Notes under the pieces: model-generated
The model's database searches: none
Told to the model about the DNA's origin: nothing
The model's input: only the letters and a program-made list of their open reading frames with translations
Program-made: the position numbers and the translations under genes
NCBI GenBank assembly: GCA_904393855.1
Contig: CAJFNE010000116.1
Span: 1-6,127 of the forward strand
Source: an uncultured Oscillibacter sp.
GTDB lineage: Bacteria; Bacillota; Clostridia; Oscillospirales; Oscillospiraceae
Direction of reading: 5' to 3'
Length of the DNA stretch: 6,127 nucleotides
Part shown: piece after piece, positions 5,924 to 6,127 of the stretch
Numbering within the stretch: position 1 is the stretch's first letter
Layout of the letters: each line of letters opens with the position of its first letter

Positions 5924-5951
5924 AGTATACCATAGGAGCGGATAAAGGCAA
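5924..5951 (-). promoter_or_regulatory. Sigma-A promoter of the sigma-factor gene
   Basis: On the minus strand, TTGCCT (5946-5951, 4 of 6 to consensus) and TATACT (5924-5929, 5 of 6) are separated by 16 bases. TGG directly before the -10 gives an extended -10 (TGGTATACT). Transcription would begin near 5917, with a leader of about 75 bases. The housekeeping sigma factor can therefore supply basal expression. Confidence 0.72.
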
Positions 5952-5971
5952 GAAGATCTCTGCCCGCGCCA

Positions 5972-6001
5972 GACGCTGGACAGTATTTCAGCAGTTTCAC
6001 C
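5972..6001 (-). promoter_or_regulatory. Candidate ECF-type promoter upstream of the sigma gene
   Basis: On the minus strand, GGTGAAAC (5994-6001) is followed after 18 bases by CGTC (5972-5975). TGAAAC and CGTC are the usual -35 and -10 motifs of Firmicutes ECF sigma factors, but the spacing is one or two bases longer than normal (about 16-17). If real, it would suggest autoregulation. This is speculative. Confidence 0.25.
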
Positions 6002-6051
6002 ACCTGTAGGTCATGCGGTTGGGCTACCTATGGAATTGGGATCCCTGTTCA

Positions 6052-6095
6052 GCAAAAAATACCCACCCATTTGAAATGGGGTGGGTATTTTTTGC
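6052..6095. terminator. Bidirectional intrinsic terminator
   Basis: The arms GCAAAAAATACCCACC (6052-6067) and GGTGGGTATTTTTTGC (6080-6095) are perfectly complementary over 16 bp. The pairing continues inward with one bulged G. The A6 and T6 tracts lie in the outer stem, giving a U-run to transcripts from either direction. It probably ends a leftward gene lying just beyond the right edge, or a convergent pair, and insulates the sigma gene's promoter region from upstream transcription. Confidence 0.85.
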
Positions 6096-6127
6096 AACGC
6101 GCCAAGATTTTTATCTTAATGACATTG
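6096..6127. other. Right-edge sequence, no gene supported
   Basis: Only 32 AT-rich bases remain after the terminator. They include a small inverted repeat AAGAT/ATCTT (6104-6117). Read leftward, CATTAA could supply the stop codon of a gene lying outside the window, but nothing more can be said. Confidence 0.3.

Noticed and set aside
5072..5935. A 287-codon plus-strand frame opposite the sigma gene
   Set aside because: It is antisense to clear sigma region 2 and 4 coding sequence, crosses the sigma gene's start and ribosome binding site, and its protein shows no domain. Long antisense frames are expected in GC-rich DNA.
5788..6003. A 71-codon minus-strand frame upstream of the sigma gene
   Set aside because: The predicted sigma-A promoter lies inside it, it overlaps the sigma start out of phase, and it has no ribosome binding site.
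1..6127. CRISPR array, tRNA, rRNA, insertion sequence or phage gene
   Set aside because: No regularly spaced direct repeats with unique spacers, no tRNA cloverleaf or rRNA sequence, and no transposase or phage proteins are seen. The only regular repeat is the coding LRR array.

Overview
The window is GC-rich with codon use to match. All four convincing genes lie on the minus strand. Lipoprotein signal peptides, strong GGAGG ribosome binding sites, sigma-A type promoters and BspA-type leucine-rich repeats point to a Gram-positive gut Clostridia, probably a GC-rich Oscillospiraceae relative. That assignment is inferred from sequence style, not from a database match.

Read in the direction of transcription (right to left), the layout is as follows. 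A bidirectional terminator (6052-6095) separates the window from whatever lies to its right. A sigma-A promoter (5924-5951) drives a 598-residue ECF-type sigma factor (4046-5842). Its C-terminal half is a low-complexity Ala/Gly linker, one transmembrane helix and a leucine-rich-repeat domain predicted to lie outside the cell. A hairpin (3981-4013) follows the stop. A gene-free stretch of 352 bases, GC-rich and rich in inverted repeats, leads to a polytopic membrane protein resembling the DUF4203/TMEM198 family (2776-3693). A second sigma-A promoter (2734-2762) then serves two lipoprotein genes 50 bases apart: a BspA-like LRR lipoprotein (1763-2686) and a larger lipoprotein with two acidic, calcium-loop-like repeats (312-1712). 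This pair ends at a perfect 36-base palindrome (221-256) that looks like an intrinsic terminator. The leftmost 220 bases are lower in GC and hold no secure gene.

The most interesting item is the sigma factor itself. It appears to carry its own membrane anchor and extracytoplasmic sensor, so signal detection and promoter recognition would sit in one polypeptide, with no anti-sigma gene visible next to it. Neighbouring genes encode only membrane or exported proteins, one of them another LRR protein. A cell-surface sensing or response module is a reasonable hypothesis, but regulation of the neighbours by this sigma factor is inference. An 8-base GGTGAAAC element occurs upstream of both the sigma gene and the lipoprotein pair, which is only weak support.
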